A stretch of 64,000 nucleotides of DNA from Cercis canadensis (Eukaryota > Streptophyta > Magnoliopsida > Fabales > Fabaceae): NCBI GenBank assembly GCA_003255065.1, contig QAOA01007097.1, positions 269,249-333,248 on the forward strand, read 5' to 3'. The translations under genes and the position numbers were made by a program. Below are positions 62,741 to 64,000 of this stretch, one piece after another; the first letter of the stretch is position 1, and every line of letters starts with the position of its first letter. The notes beneath the pieces are model-generated. The model saw nothing but the letters and a program-made list of their open reading frames with translations. It was not told the DNA's origin and searched no databases.

Positions 62741-63913
62741 ATGTTTAATTCCCAACGCCACAAGATCTTTCTCTCCCTGAAGGGTATAATAGTACCTTCA
62801 CCAACCCCAAAATGCTATAGTCGTTTGCGACAGTACCTACCACCATTCTTTCTGAAATTCAGCACAAGCACTTCTGCTGAACACTCTTTTACAGTTTCCT
62901 ATCTCATAAATAGTTGCGGGTTCTCACTGGAAGATGCTCTGAAAGCTTTCAATTCCAGGCGAGTTCGTTTTAAGACCTCACAGAAGCCGGATTCAGTTCT
63001 CGCCTCCTTCAGAAATCGTGGTTTCTCAGATTCTGAGATACACAGTATTATTACAAAGGAGCCAAGAATTCTTTCATCCAATCTTGACAAAAGTGTTTGG
63101 CCCAAGATTGAATTTTTACTCTCCAAAGGTGCTTCTCTCTCTGACATTGTCCACATGGTAATTACGAGCCCGCATTTCCTTACAAGAAGCTTGGAGAATC
63201 AAATAATCCCTTCATATGAATTGCTAAAGAGGTTCTTCCTATCTGACAAGTTGATAATTGGTTGTATGACATTCTCTACGGTTTTCTCTTCTTCCGATAT
63301 TGTGGCAGTTAATGTGAAAATGTTGCTAGATAAGGGAGTGACTGAATCTAACATTAGAAGCTTGTTTCGTGCATGGCCTAGTTTATTCTGCTCAAAAGAC
63401 TTAGGGAAGACAGTGGAAGAAGTAAAGAATTTGGGATTTGATCCTTCGAAATCACGCTTTAGTCCGGCATTGGTGGCAAAAGTGACTGTAAGCAAAGAAA
63501 AGTGGGATGCGAAAGTTGATACCTATAAGAGCTGGGGTTGGTCTGAAGAAGCAATTTTGGAAGCTTTTAGGAGGCAGCCAACCTGTATGTTACGATCCAT
63601 AGATAAAATTAATGCAGTGATGAGATTTTGGGTCAACCAGTTAGGATGGAATTCTTTGATGATTGTCAAAAGACCAGAAATTTTGGGTTTTAGTTTGAAG
63701 AAAAGGATTCTTCCAAGGGCTATGGTCGTGCAGTTTCTTCTGTCAAAAGGTTTGATAAACCAAAATTCTAGCTTATTTACACCATTTACGGTTACTGATA
63801 AGTTGTTCCTGCAAAAGTATGTGGAACGTTTTGAGGAGGAAACTTCTCAGCTATTAAAGCTATATGAGGAAAAAACTAATCTTCAGAGTAACCGGGAGAA
63901 GACTGGAATATGA
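62741..63913 (+). CDS. mTERF-family protein, intact, intronless
   Basis: One open frame of 390 residues begins MFNSQRHKIFLSLKGIIVPS. The first 45 residues are basic and Ser/Thr-rich, as in a mitochondrial presequence. Repeated helical mTERF motifs follow: SIITKEPRILSSNLDKSVWP, KIEFLLSKGASLSDIVHMV, LFRAWPSLF and YKSWGWSEEAILEAFRRQPT. It ends in the family tail SQLLKLYEEKTNLQ plus nine extra residues (SNREKTGI and context). Compared with the intact gene at 17156-18304 it has the same length and motif order but clearly diverged sequence. Its promoter and first 93 codons are duplicated at 55.8-56.84 kb. Expected role: organelle transcription or RNA processing, target unknown. It is the only intact copy in the 54-64 kb block. 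Confidence 0.93.
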   Translation: MFNSQRHKIFLSLKGIIVPSPTPKCYSRLRQYLPPFFLKFSTSTSAEHSFTVSYLINSCGFSLEDALKAFNSRRVRFKTSQKPDSVLASFRNRGFSDSEIHSIITKEPRILSSNLDKSVWPKIEFLLSKGASLSDIVHMVITSPHFLTRSLENQIIPSYELLKRFFLSDKLIIGCMTFSTVFSSSDIVAVNVKMLLDKGVTESNIRSLFRAWPSLFCSKDLGKTVEEVKNLGFDPSKSRFSPALVAKVTVSKEKWDAKVDTYKSWGWSEEAILEAFRRQPTCMLRSIDKINAVMRFWVNQLGWNSLMIVKRPEILGFSLKKRILPRAMVVQFLLSKGLINQNSSLFTPFTVTDKLFLQKYVERFEEETSQLLKLYEEKTNLQSNREKTGI

Positions 63914-64000
63914 ATCAAAATTTTGTGTAATTCAACCTCATTTCATTCTTTTGTCCCATTGAAGTAATTGTTCTGTCTAATCCAGGATTCCCTACTTTAA

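Overview
The window is plant nuclear DNA. It has intron-rich, GT-AG spliced genes in AT-rich sequence and many families typical of land plants: a plastid Obg GTPase, an AP2/ERF factor, a heavy-metal-associated isoprenylated protein and an expanded mTERF family. Gene content points to a eudicot, but the species cannot be named from sequence alone. Eight isolated single N bases, several flanked by near-identical repeated sequence, show that this is a draft assembly with unresolved contig joins.

Layout. 1-3.6 kb (+): the 3' part of a kelch-repeat/coiled-coil gene. 5.3-11.9 kb (-): a complete 18-exon APC7 gene, a subunit of the anaphase-promoting complex. 12.9-15.6 kb (+): a 5-exon TOPORS-like RING E3 ligase, head to head with APC7. 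17.2-20.8 kb (-): two tandem intronless mTERF genes, the second broken by one frameshift. 22.1-26.8 kb (+): the chloroplast Obg GTPase ObgC/CPSAR1 in 6 exons. 27-36.9 kb: about 9 kb of AT-rich, gene-poor DNA with MITE-like elements, including a 553-bp foldback element with a target-site duplication. 37.0-38.0 kb (+): a single-exon AP2/ERF gene of the PUCHI type. 40.8-46.5 kb (-): a 7-exon, five-finger CCCH zinc-finger gene. 47-53.5 kb: gene-free AT-rich DNA with three contig-end duplications. 53.5-63.9 kb: an unstable block with mTERF pseudogenes and fragments, an orphan coiled-coil exon, a frame-broken HIPP-type metal-binding gene (-) and an intact mTERF gene (+).

The kelch, ObgC, PUCHI and CCCH genes keep the order of the Arabidopsis At5g18590, At5g18570, At5g18560 and At5g18550 neighbourhood (locus numbers recalled, not searched). 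This supports both the calls and an ancestral gene block, into which APC7, the RING gene and the mTERF pair are interleaved here. Functional themes are ubiquitin ligation (APC7 and the neighbouring RING gene), organelle gene expression and ribosome assembly (mTERFs, ObgC), and development (PUCHI type). I found no RNA gene, CRISPR array or autonomous transposon coding region, and nothing I would call a new molecular system. The most interesting material is the mTERF birth-and-death block, the conserved gene order, the paired ubiquitin-ligase genes and the repeat structures.
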